64,000 bases of DNA from Margaritifera margaritifera (lineage: Eukaryota > Mollusca > Bivalvia > Unionida > Margaritiferidae). Positions 34,759-44,400 of the stretch are shown here, in pieces. The DNA is taken from NCBI GenBank assembly GCA_029931535.1, contig JAQPZY010001347.1:2192907-2256906 (forward strand), given 5' to 3'. The notes under the pieces are model-generated. The model saw only the letters and a list, made by a program, of their open reading frames with translations. It was not told the DNA's origin and searched no databases. Every line of letters begins with the position of its first letter. Positions within the stretch are counted from its first letter, which is position 1. A program made the translations under genes and the position numbers.

Positions 34759-35510
34759 TGTTACGACTCTATGGTCTAAGAAAAATGTAACAGAAAGAAA
34801 GTGAAACCAACAAATCAAGTAAAAATCAACAAGCAATTTATTACTAGATAATTAAAATGAAAAATCAAAAAGTCACTTACAGTAATGTGTTTTTGTAATC
34901 CTAATAATCCAATAAGAATGATTGTTCTAATCACAATTCCTAAATATAGAATGTGTCCTTGAATGTTATTATGTGCTAATGGTCTCCAAAGTCCTGATGT
35001 ACTAGAAATCTTGATGTGCTGAAGTCAAAATGAAGTAATCCAAAATCTCTGAATAAGTTCACATAAATTCCAAAATTGTCAATCAAAATCCAAAAGTTTA
35101 TGAGCACTGTTATAATCCAATGAATATTTAAAATAATTCCTCTCTTAGAATTTGGAATGAATTTTCACAACTGTAATAGCTCTTTACAAGACTGATGGTA
35201 ATGTCGAACTGAACAAAATGTCTACCAAACATGGTATATATAAAGATTGGTCACATGACAGAATGTTCTAGATTGGTCACATGACAGAATGTTCTAGAAT
35301 GTGAGTCATCTTAATGGAATTCTAACTGTAAACAAAATCAACCTTGACCTTCAAATTGAGAAAACATATTGATCAAAACAACCTAATTCAAGGACACTAG
35401 TTAAACATGTTTTTCCTAACAAACATAAAGATTTAATCAAATATTAAAGTGGAGAAACATTTATAATTTCCTAAAATATTTATAATATTATATAAACATC
35501 ATACATAACA
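34759..35510 (-). repeat. Array LTR 1 (3' LTR of copy 1)
   Basis: 752 bp with 5-bp inverted ends TGTTA...TAACA. Next to it on the high side is CCTCCCCTCA, the complement of the polypurine tract. An AATAAA polyadenylation signal on the element strand lies at 34837-34842, about 395 bp downstream of the TATA-like tract, which would place R between them. Confidence 0.93.
35234..35308 (-). promoter_or_regulatory. LTR promoter module: TATA-like tract, two 26-bp repeats with CCAAT, M-box and heat-shock element, AP-1 site
   Basis: In element direction (decreasing coordinate) the order is: AP-1 consensus TGACTCA (35302-35308), a perfect heat-shock element of three alternating GAA/TTC pentamers (35287-35299), GTCATGTGAC palindromic E-box of MITF/TFE type (35276-35285), CCAAT (35272-35276), the second 26-bp unit (35245-35270; its heat-shock element is off by one base), and a TATATATA tract (35234-35243). 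The two 26-bp units are exact tandem copies. The same module lies at the same offset in every array LTR. The solo LTR at 11.4 kb has one unit. Motif presence is seen; activity is inferred. Confidence 0.6.
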
Positions 35511-35520
35511 CCTCCCCTCA
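35511..35520 (-). other. Polypurine tract of copy 1
   Basis: On the element strand TGAGGGGAGG directly precedes the 3' LTR, as expected for the plus-strand primer. The same tract sits next to LTRs 2 to 5 (41329, 47148, 52967 and 58787) and the deleted relative (25514). Confidence 0.85.
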
Positions 35521-35648
35521 TAAAGAAAAAGAAAGATTTATATAATAAAGCTTTCTTTTGAATATACATCTAATACTACAATAACCAAACTTACATAAGA
35601 ACATGTTTTACGATACTGGACTTAATTACATCAAGCAATATTACATTT

Positions 35649-38600
35649 CTAGGCACGTGAGAGTGCATCTGCAATCACATTGTCTTTTCCCCTGATGTGT
35701 CTAATGTCAATGTTATATTCCTGCAATATCAAACTCCATCTCAACAATCTCCGATTTTTATCTTTCATTTTGTTGATGAAAGTAAGGGGATTGTGATCAC
35801 TGTACACAATAATTGGAGAAAGAGCTGAGGTAACATACACTTCAAAATGCTGTAAAGCCAATATCAAAGCCAAACATTCCTTCTCAATTGTGGAATAATT
35901 TTTCTGGTGCTTGTTTAGTTTTTTAGAAAAATAACACACAGGGTGATCCACACCACTTTTGTCTTCCTGAATCAATACTCCACCAACTCCTACATCACTT
36001 GCATCAACAGATAATTTAAATGATTGGCTAAAATTTGGTGCAGAAAGAACTGGTGCATTCTTAAGCATGGCCTTTAACTTGTCAAAAGATTCCTGACACT
36101 TGTCAGACCAATGAAATTTGGTTTTCTTACTCAATAAACTTGTTAAAGGTTCAGCAATTTTGGAAAAATTGGAACAAAATTTCCGATAATATCCAGCCAT
36201 ACCTAGAAATCGCATCAGTTGCTTTTTACAAATTGGAACTTGAAATTCAGAGATAGCTTTGACCTTAGCTTCTATAGGTTTAACTTGACCTTGTCCCACA
36301 ATATGTCCTAAAAATGTGACACAAGCATGGCAAAACTCACTTTTGCTCAAATTAATTGTCAGATTCACATCGCTGAGTCGATCAAAGAATTTTCGAATGG
36401 TTTCCAAATGATCTTCCCAGGTGTTGTTGTAGATAATGACGTCATCGATATAAGCGTCACAATTATCAAGACCAAATGTTATGATGTTCATCAGACGTTG
36501 AAACGTTGCAGGCGAATTTTTCATTCCAAACGGCATGACTTTATATTGATAAAGTCCATCTGGAGTTACAAATGCTGAAATTTCTTTTGCCCTTTCCGTC
36601 AGTGGAATTTGCCAGAATCCTTTTAAAAGGTCAAACTTGGTGACATATTCCGCATTTCCAATTTTATCAATGCAATCGTCCATTCTTGGGATTGGAAATG
36701 AATCAGTTTTGGTGACACTGTTGACTTTTCTATAGTCAGTACACATACGGAATGTATTATCTGGCTTGGGAACAAGAATACATGGTGAACTCCAGTTACT
36801 TTTACTTGGTTCTATGAAATCATTCTCCAGTAGATACTGAATTTCTTTCTTCAGATAGTTCTGTTTGAGAGGATTCATCCTATAAGAATGCTGTTTCACA
36901 GGCGCAGAATCTACAATGTCAACGTCATGATAAATTTTACTTGTTCGTGTTGGAACATCAGGAAACAAGTGCTCATAGTCATGTAATAGCTGTTTTAGTT
37001 CATTCCTTTCCTGTTGTTGTAGATGTGAAAGTTTCTGGTCTAGGTTGTTCAATATTTCTGAATTCCGAAGATTGGTTATACCAGAGTCACTATAGTCTGA
37101 TCGTACTCCATCGTTGATATCTTCACTGTGTGGGACAGGTACAACTAAATTAACAGAATAATTAGCTGAGCTATCTCTGTCAAAATATTCCTTTAACATA
37201 TTTATATGACAAAGTTGTTTCTGTTTCCGTCTCCCAGGAGTGTTAATGATATAATTTAAGTCATTTACTTTCTTTTCAACGGTATAAGGACCAAAAAATT
37301 TAGCCTGAAGAGGATTTTGAGTTATGGGCAAGAGAGCCAGAACTTTGTCACCAGGTTTAAAACTCCTTTCCTGTGTATTTCTGTCATACCTTAATTTCAT
37401 TTTTGACTGGGTAGTGTGAAGATTAGTTCTTGCTACTTCACAGGCCTTTGACAACTTGTATTTGAAATCAGAAACATAATCAAGAAGATTAATCTTTGAG
37501 TCTTCATTTGAAAGAAGTTTCTCTTTCAATAATTTCAATGGTCCACGGACAGTATGACCAAAAACTAGTTCAAAGGGACTAAAACCCAACGACTCTTGAA
37601 CTGATTCCCTAACAGCAAGCAACAACAAATGAACACCCTCATCCCAATCCTTTTCTGTATCAAAGCAATATGATCGAATCATATTCTTCAAAGTTTGATG
37701 AAATCTTTCCAAAGCACCTTGACTTTCAGGGTGATAGGCAGAAGATTTAAACTGTTGGATGCCTAATTCATGCATAACTTGTTGGAAAATTCCAGACATA
37801 AAATTTGACCCATGATCCGACTGGACAGATTTGGGAAGGCCAACAAGTGTAAAAAACTTCACCAAAGCTTTCACAATAGTTTTAGTTTTTATATTTCTCA
37901 GAGGAATTGCCTCTGGAAATCTTGTAGATGCACACATGATGGTCAACAAGTATTGGTTGCCTGACTTGGTTTTAGGTAAAGGACCAACACAGTCTACAAT
38001 TATTCTACTAAATGGTTCATCAAATGCAGGAATAGGTTGCAGATGAGCCTTAGGTATCTTCTGATTGGGTTTTCCTACCATTTGACAAGTGTGACAAGAT
38101 CTGCAGAATTTAGAAACATCACTTTTGAGTTTCGGCCAATAAAAATGATTTAAGATCTTGTGATAAGTCTTACGGACTCCTAAATGACCAGCCAAAGGGG
38201 TTTCATGGGCTAAATTAAGAATTTCCTGTCGATATGACTTAGGAACAACAATTTGATAGCTCACTGACCACTCGTCACCAGCGGGTACATCAGGTGGTCT
38301 CCATTTCCTCATAAGGACCCCATTTTTCACAAAGTAACACACTGGAACTTGTGTGGCTTCAGTTTCACTAATAGCCCTCTGAAACAAACAAGATATCTCG
38401 GGATCTTGCTCCTGTTCAACGACAAGGGATTGTCGTTTGTCGTCCTGATTAGAACAAAGAGAATGAGTTGCCAAAAGAGGATCACTGTGATCAATACCAT
38501 TTGATTGATCAATACCTGAGGAAAAAGTGACCTCATCAAAAGACTGACCAATACATGTGTCAGCTAAAGGAATAATATCCTGATCAACATCAATCTCAAG

Positions 38601-39791
38601 AGCTCTTTTTGCCATAGCTCTAGTAACTGCACAAGCAGGGTACAAATCAGGGATTTCAGTTTCGACAGGATCAACTTTCTGATCCAAACAAGGCTTGTCA
38701 GTTACAAGTGGATTAACCACAACCTTATCTCCAGCTAGGTCATTGCCTAGTAATAAATGAACACCCTCTATGGGTAAAGAAGTCACTGCCCCAACAGTCA
38801 CAGGTCCAGAAACTAAGTCTGATGCCAAATTTACACAATGAAGAGGAACATTTACAAAGCCGCACTCAACTCCCTGAACAAGAACACTTTCACTTGAAGA
38901 AGACTCCTCAGACAAAGGCAAAGTACCTGATAATAAAAGACTCTGAGAAGCTCCAGTGTCCCTTAATATTTTAATTGGGATAGGTTTGGCAGAATCACCA
39001 ATAAGTGATATAGAACCTTCTGACATGAATGGTTCATAAGCCTCCAAAATAGAATCAGACTGGGGTTTGTTTGACCCAAAAAATGTATTGCTTTCAATAC
39101 AAGACCGTGACCTTGACCTCGTAGAAATAAGAGCATTTGGAAAAGCTCTGTCTTTACTCTGTTGCTTATTTTTCAACTTGAAGCAATCAGAAATAACGTG
39201 CCCTTTCTTTTTACAATAAGTGCACGTAGGAAGAGATAAGGATTTCTGATCAGTCTTATCAGATGTTTGATTCCTAACAGTTGTGCTGTTGTGAAATTTG
39301 GAAGTACTCGAATGAGATTGAAATGGTTTTTTACCAGAAAACTGCTGAGAGGACGACTTATTGCCAAATGAAATTTTGTGAGTCAAGGAATAATCATCAG
39401 CCATACGAGCAGCATTTTCCAAAGTTTCCACATTCCGCTCGTCAAGATAGGTTTTAACATCACTATGGATACACCTCTTGAACTCTTCAATTAATACGAG
39501 CTGTCGGAGGTTATCATAACCTTGATCAACTTTCTTGGCTGAGCACCACCTATCAAATAGTTGTTCTTTATCCCTTGCAAATTCGACATGAGTTTGTCCA
39601 GTTTCTTTTCTACAATTCCTAAACCTTTGTCGATATGCCTCTGGTACCAACTCATAAGCTTTCAAGATGTACTCCTTAACCACATCATAATCAGTGCTTT
39701 GTTGTACTGACAGTGAAATGTAGACTTCACGAGCTTTGCCAATGAGTACACTTTGTAATAACAAAGTCCAATGCTCTCTGGGCCATTTCAA
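35649..39791 (-). CDS. gag-pol: Copy 1 Gag(C-terminal)-Pol polyprotein: SCAN-like capsid, CCHC, protease, integrase, RT, RNase H
   Basis: This is the longest uninterrupted frame, 1380 codons from its first Met. Domains by residue: SCAN-like capsid helices about 52-134; CCHC knuckle C190-C193-H198-C203; protease DTGAS 278-282 with LLLGND 346-351; integrase zinc region H529, H536, C566, C569; integrase DDE at D600, D659 and E695 (35 residues between the last two); RT from about 945 with FRMCTDYRKVN, MPFGMKNSPATF and YIDD 1114-1117; RNase H with D1263, SDHN 1331-1334 and the terminal IADALSRA. RNase H is the last domain and only 138 nt separate the stop from the polypurine tract. Integrase therefore precedes RT, the Gmr1-like order. 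There is no env. The true protein starts further upstream; a G6 run near 39851 (G5 in copies 2 and 3) breaks the frame. Confidence 0.93.
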   Translation of the reverse strand: MKWPREHWTLLLQSVLIGKAREVYISLSVQQSTDYDVVKEYILKAYELVPEAYRQRFRNCRKETGQTHVEFARDKEQLFDRWCSAKKVDQGYDNLRQLVLIEEFKRCIHSDVKTYLDERNVETLENAARMADDYSLTHKISFGNKSSSQQFSGKKPFQSHSSTSKFHNSTTVRNQTSDKTDQKSLSLPTCTYCKKKGHVISDCFKLKNKQQSKDRAFPNALISTRSRSRSCIESNTFFGSNKPQSDSILEAYEPFMSEGSISLIGDSAKPIPIKILRDTGASQSLLLSGTLPLSEESSSSESVLVQGVECGFVNVPLHCVNLASDLVSGPVTVGAVTSLPIEGVHLLLGNDLAGDKVVVNPLVTDKPCLDQKVDPVETEIPDLYPACAVTRAMAKRALEIDVDQDIIPLADTCIGQSFDEVTFSSGIDQSNGIDHSDPLLATHSLCSNQDDKRQSLVVEQEQDPEISCLFQRAISETEATQVPVCYFVKNGVLMRKWRPPDVPAGDEWSVSYQIVVPKSYRQEILNLAHETPLAGHLGVRKTYHKILNHFYWPKLKSDVSKFCRSCHTCQMVGKPNQKIPKAHLQPIPAFDEPFSRIIVDCVGPLPKTKSGNQYLLTIMCASTRFPEAIPLRNIKTKTIVKALVKFFTLVGLPKSVQSDHGSNFMSGIFQQVMHELGIQQFKSSAYHPESQGALERFHQTLKNMIRSYCFDTEKDWDEGVHLLLLAVRESVQESLGFSPFELVFGHTVRGPLKLLKEKLLSNEDSKINLLDYVSDFKYKLSKACEVARTNLHTTQSKMKLRYDRNTQERSFKPGDKVLALLPITQNPLQAKFFGPYTVEKKVNDLNYIINTPGRRKQKQLCHINMLKEYFDRDSSANYSVNLVVPVPHSEDINDGVRSDYSDSGITNLRNSEILNNLDQKLSHLQQQERNELKQLLHDYEHLFPDVPTRTSKIYHDVDIVDSAPVKQHSYRMNPLKQNYLKKEIQYLLENDFIEPSKSNWSSPCILVPKPDNTFRMCTDYRKVNSVTKTDSFPIPRMDDCIDKIGNAEYVTKFDLLKGFWQIPLTERAKEISAFVTPDGLYQYKVMPFGMKNSPATFQRLMNIITFGLDNCDAYIDDVIIYNNTWEDHLETIRKFFDRLSDVNLTINLSKSEFCHACVTFLGHIVGQGQVKPIEAKVKAISEFQVPICKKQLMRFLGMAGYYRKFCSNFSKIAEPLTSLLSKKTKFHWSDKCQESFDKLKAMLKNAPVLSAPNFSQSFKLSVDASDVGVGGVLIQEDKSGVDHPVCYFSKKLNKHQKNYSTIEKECLALILALQHFEVYVTSALSPIIVYSDHNPLTFINKMKDKNRRLLRWSLILQEYNIDIRHIRGKDNVIADALSRA

Positions 39792-39849
39792 GTTTTCAGC
39801 TATTTTCTCGAAATGAAGAAAGTATTTATCTACTTCTTTTTCCTGAAAA

Positions 39850-40005
39850 GGGGGGTACTAACCTAATATATCTAGTAACATCAAAACCTGGACTTGTGTT
39901 TAAAGGAGTGGAGTGTGCTCTGTTTGCCAGTTCTAATTCTCTTAATTTAAATTGCATTTCCCTTTCTTCTCTTTGCATCTGCATTTGTCTCTCCTCTTTC
40001 TCTCT
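39850..40005 (-). pseudogene. gag: Copy 1 Gag segment between UAG and the G6 frame break
   Basis: After the UAG at 40006-40008 the same frame continues with REKEERQ and MQMQREEREMQFKLRELELA, then STPLNTSPGFDVTRYIRLVP at the start of capsid. The six-G run at 39850-39855 shifts the frame just before the long downstream frame. Copies 2 and 3, with five G, read straight through here. Confidence 0.8.
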
Positions 40006-40410
40006 CTACCTCTCCCTCTGCATTTGCCTCTCTTCTTTCTCTCTCTCCATCTGCATTTGCATCTGCCTCTCTTCCTTCTGCATTTGTAGCTGCCTCTCTT
40101 CTTTCTCTCTCTCCTTCTGTATCTGAAGCTTTACCAATTCTAAATCAATCTGGTTCTTTAACTCTAATTCCCTTAATTTCCTGTCAGAACCAGATACAGG
40201 CTTTCTCTTCAAACTTAAAGCACTGCTATCAAAAATTCCCTTTCCTACTAAATACTGAATCAAAATAATCTTTATCTCCTGTTTTGTCAATGATACTTTT
40301 GCCTCAGATAGACTGTATTTTCTGGCAAGCTCGAGCAACTCATCCTTTCTCATGCACTCTAACCCCTCCTGGGTAGGTTTTGAAATGAAATTCTGAACAT
40401 TAGATGCCAT
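40006..40410 (-). CDS. gag: Copy 1 Gag N-terminal part: SAP-like motif and coiled coil
   Basis: 134 codons starting MASNVQNFIS. Residues 20-58 (RKDELLELARKYSLSEAKVS, then TKQEIKIILIQYL) look like a SAP or SAP-like helix-extended loop-helix motif, a fold often linked to nucleic acid or chromatin binding. Residues 78-134 are Glu/Lys/Arg/Gln-rich and predict a coiled coil. The frame ends at a TAG inside the coiled coil. Gag and Pol continue in the same frame, so this is a nonsense codon or a read-through site and not a normal domain boundary. The same protein is present in copies 2, 3 and 4. Confidence 0.85.
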   Translation of the reverse strand: MASNVQNFISKPTQEGLECMRKDELLELARKYSLSEAKVSLTKQEIKIILIQYLVGKGIFDSSALSLKRKPVSGSDRKLRELELKNQIDLELVKLQIQKEREKEERQLQMQKEERQMQMQMEREKEERQMQRER

Positions 40411-40546
40411 TGTAAATGCTTGTTGGTTTCACACAAAACAAATTTCTTTATTAAAAATCTTTGCCAAAGACAAAAAAAATTCTCCGAGACAAAATCAATA
40501 TGAATTTCAAAGATAAATTTAATATCTCTAATATGCTTTAAAGAAA
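40411..40546 (-). other. Copy 1 leader between PBS region and gag start
   Basis: Non-coding 5' leader on the element strand, AT-rich, with an A8 run (T8 in sense). I recognise no other signal. Confidence 0.5.
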
Positions 40547-40568
40547 TTCAATCCCGGACGACGAGCCC
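40547..40568 (-). other. Copy 1 putative primer binding site, tRNA-Asp-like, 8 nt from the LTR
   Basis: On the plus strand the segment begins TTCAATC, which fits the TTCRANY T-loop consensus, continues with CCGGA that could close a T-stem, and ends GACGAGCCC. Aligned to the 3' end of animal tRNA-Asp (TTCAATT...GGGGAGCCA) most positions match, with one gap. It stands 8 nt from the LTR and lacks the exact CCA match, so the call is tentative. The same sequence sits at 46366-46387, 52184-52205 and 58005-58026. Confidence 0.4.
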
Positions 40569-40576
40569 TCAATTTC

Positions 40577-41328
40577 TGTTACGACTCTATGGTCTAAGAA
40601 AAATGTAACAGAAAGAAAGTGAAACCAACAAATCAAGTAAAAATCAACAAGCAATTTATTACTAGATAATTAAAATGAAAAATCAAAAAGTCACTTACAG
40701 TAATGTGTTTTTGTAATCCTAATAATCCAATAAGAATGATTGTTCTAATCACAATTCCTAAATATAGAATGTGTCCTTGAATGTTATTATGTGCTAATGG
40801 TCTCCAAAGTCCTGATGTACTAGAAATCTTGATGTGCTGAAGTCAAAATGAAGTAATCCAAAATCTCTGAATAAGTTCACATAAATTCCAAAATTGTCAA
40901 TCAAAATCCAAAAGTTTATGAGCACTGTTATAATCCAATGAATATTTAAAATAATTCCTCTCTTAGAATTTGGAATGAATTTTCACAACTGTAATAGCTC
41001 TTTACAAGACTGATGGTAATGTCGAACTGAACAAAATGTCTACCAAACATGGTATATATAAAGATTGGTCACATGACAGAATGTTCTAGATTGGTCACAT
41101 GACAGAATGTTCTAGAATGTGAGTCATCTTAATGGAATTCTAACTGTAAACAAAATCAACCTTGACCTTCAAATTGAGAAAACATATTGATCAAAACAAC
41201 CTAATTCAAGGACACTAGTTAAACATGTTTTTCCTAACAAACATAAAGATTTAATCAAATATTAAAGTGGAGAAACATTTATAATTTCCTAAAATATTTA
41301 TAATATTATATAAACATCATACATAACA
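40577..41328 (-). repeat. Array LTR 2 (shared by copies 1 and 2)
   Basis: 752 bp; serves as 5' LTR of copy 1 and 3' LTR of copy 2. I saw no difference from LTR 1 in reading through it. Confidence 0.93.
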
Positions 41329-41466
41329 CCTCCCCTCATAAAGAAAAAGAAAGATTTATATAATAAAGCTTTCTTTTGAATATACATCTAATACTACAAT
41401 AACCAAACTTACATAAGAACATGTTTTACGATACTGGACTTAATTACATCAAGCAATATTACATTT

Positions 41467-44400
41467 CTAGGCACGTGAGAGTGCATCTGCAATCACATTG
41501 TCTTTTCCCCTGATGTGTCTAATGTCAATGTTATATTCCTGCAATATCAAACTCCATCTCAACAATCTCCGATTTTTATCTTTCATTTTGTTGATGAAAG
41601 TAAGGGGATTGTGATCACTGTACACAATAATTGGAGAAAGAGCTGAGGTAACATACACTTCAAAATGCTGTAAAGCCAATATCAAAGCCAAACATTCCTT
41701 CTCAATTGTGGAATAATTTTTCTGGTGCTTGTTTAGTTTTTTAGAAAAATAACACACAGGGTGATCCACACCACTTTTGTCTTCCTGAATCAATACTCCA
41801 CCAACTCCTACATCACTTGCATCAACAGATAATTTAAATGATTGGCTAAAATTTGGTGCAGAAAGAACTGGTGCATTCTTAAGCATGGCCTTTAACTTGT
41901 CAAAAGATTCCTGACACTTGTCAGACCAATGAAATTTGGTTTTCTTACTCAATAAACTTGTTAAAGGTTCAGCAATTTTGGAAAAATTGGAACAAAATTT
42001 CCGATAATATCCAGCCATACCTAGAAATCGCATCAGTTGCTTTTTACAAATTGGAACTTGAAATTCAGAGATAGCTTTGACCTTAGCTTCTATAGGTTTA
42101 ACTTGACCTTGTCCCACAATATGTCCTAAAAATGTGACACAAGCATGGCAAAACTCACTTTTGCTCAAATTAATTGTCAGATTCACATCGCTGAGTCGAT
42201 CAAAGAATTTTCGAATGGTTTCCAAATGATCTTCCCAGGTGTTGTTGTAGATAATGACGTCATCGATATAAGCGTCACAATTATCAAGACCAAATGTTAT
42301 GATGTTCATCAGACGTTGAAACGTTGCAGGCGAATTTTTCATTCCAAACGGCATGACTTTATATTGATAAAGTCCATCTGGAGTTACAAATGCTGAAATT
42401 TCTTTTGCCCTTTCCGTCAGTGGAATTTGCCAGAATCCTTTTAAAAGGTCAAACTTGGTGACATATTCCGCATTTCCAATTTTATCAATGCAATCGTCCA
42501 TTCTTGGGATTGGAAATGAATCAGTTTTGGTGACACTGTTGACTTTTCTATAGTCAGTACACATACGGAATGTATTATCTGGCTTGGGAACAAGAATACA
42601 TGGTGAACTCCAGTTACTTTTACTTGGTTCTATGAAATCATTCTCCAGTAGATACTGAATTTCTTTCTTCAGATAGTTCTGTTTGAGAGGATTCATCCTA
42701 TAAGAATGCTGTTTCACAGGCGCAGAATCTACAATGTCAACGTCATGATAAATTTTACTTGTTCGTGTTGGAACATCAGGAAACAAGTGCTCATAGTCAT
42801 GTAATAGCTGTTTTAGTTCATTCCTTTCCTGTTGTTGTAGATGTGAAAGTTTCTGGTCTAGGTTGTTCAATATTTCTGAATTCCGAAGATTGGTTATACC
42901 AGAGTCACTATAGTCTGATCGTACTCCATCGTTGATATCTTCACTGTGTGGGACAGGTACAACTAAATTAACAGAATAATTAGCTGAGCTATCTCTGTCA
43001 AAATATTCCTTTAACATATTTATATGACAAAGTTGTTTCTGTTTCCGTCTCCCAGGAGTGTTAATGATATAATTTAAGTCATTTACTTTCTTTTCAACGG
43101 TATAAGGACCAAAAAATTTAGCCTGAAGAGGATTTTGAGTTATGGGCAAGAGAGCCAGAACTTTGTCACCAGGTTTAAAACTCCTTTCCTGTGTATTTCT
43201 GTCATACCTTAATTTCATTTTTGACTGGGTAGTGTGAAGATTAGTTCTTGCTACTTCACAGGCCTTTGACAACTTGTATTTGAAATCAGAAACATAATCA
43301 AGAAGATTAATCTTTGAGTCTTCATTTGAAAGAAGTTTCTCTTTCAATAATTTCAATGGTCCACGGACAGTATGACCAAAAACTAGTTCAAAGGGACTAA
43401 AACCCAACGACTCTTGAACTGATTCCCTAACAGCAAGCAACAACAAATGAACACCCTCATCCCAATCCTTTTCTGTATCAAAGCAATATGATCGAATCAT
43501 ATTCTTCAAAGTTTGATGAAATCTTTCCAAAGCACCTTGACTTTCAGGGTGATAGGCAGAAGATTTAAACTGTTGGATGCCTAATTCATGCATAACTTGT
43601 TGGAAAATTCCAGACATAAAATTTGACCCATGATCCGACTGGACAGATTTGGGAAGGCCAACAAGTGTAAAAAACTTCACCAAAGCTTTCACAATAGTTT
43701 TAGTTTTTATATTTCTCAGAGGAATTGCCTCTGGAAATCTTGTAGATGCACACATGATGGTCAACAAGTATTGGTTGCCTGACTTGGTTTTAGGTAAAGG
43801 ACCAACACAGTCTACAATTATTCTACTAAATGGTTCATCAAATGCAGGAATAGGTTGCAGATGAGCCTTAGGTATCTTCTGATTGGGTTTTCCTACCATT
43901 TGACAAGTGTGACAAGATCTGCAGAATTTAGAAACATCACTTTTGAGTTTCGGCCAATAAAAATGATTTAAGATCTTGTGATAAGTCTTACGGACTCCTA
44001 AATGACCAGCCAAAGGGGTTTCATGGGCTAAATTAAGAATTTCCTGTCGATATGACTTAGGAACAACAATTTGATAGCTCACTGACCACTCGTCACCAGC
44101 GGGTACATCAGGTGGTCTCCATTTCCTCATAAGGACCCCATTTTTCACAAAGTAACACACTGGAACTTGTGTGGCTTCAGTTTCACTAATAGCCCTCTGA
44201 AACAAACAAGATATCTCGGGATCTTGCTCCTGTTCAACGACAAGGGATTGTCGTTTGTCGTCCTGATTAGAACAAAGAGAATGAGTTGCCAAAAGAGGAT
44301 CACTGTGATCAATACCATTTGATTGATCAATACCTGAGGAAAAAGTGACCTCATCAAAAGACTGACCAATACATGTGTCAGCTAAAGGAATAATATCCTG

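Noticed and set aside
35511..35648. An env-like gene downstream of pol in the array element
   Set aside because: Only 138 nt separate the RNase H stop from the 3' LTR, so there is no room for a third gene.
36327..36578. Plus-strand 83-codon frame repeated in every array unit (also near 42145, 53783 and 59603), and others such as 37831-38046
   Set aside because: Antisense shadows of RT and integrase. They are conserved only because the sense strand is conserved, and carry no motif of their own.
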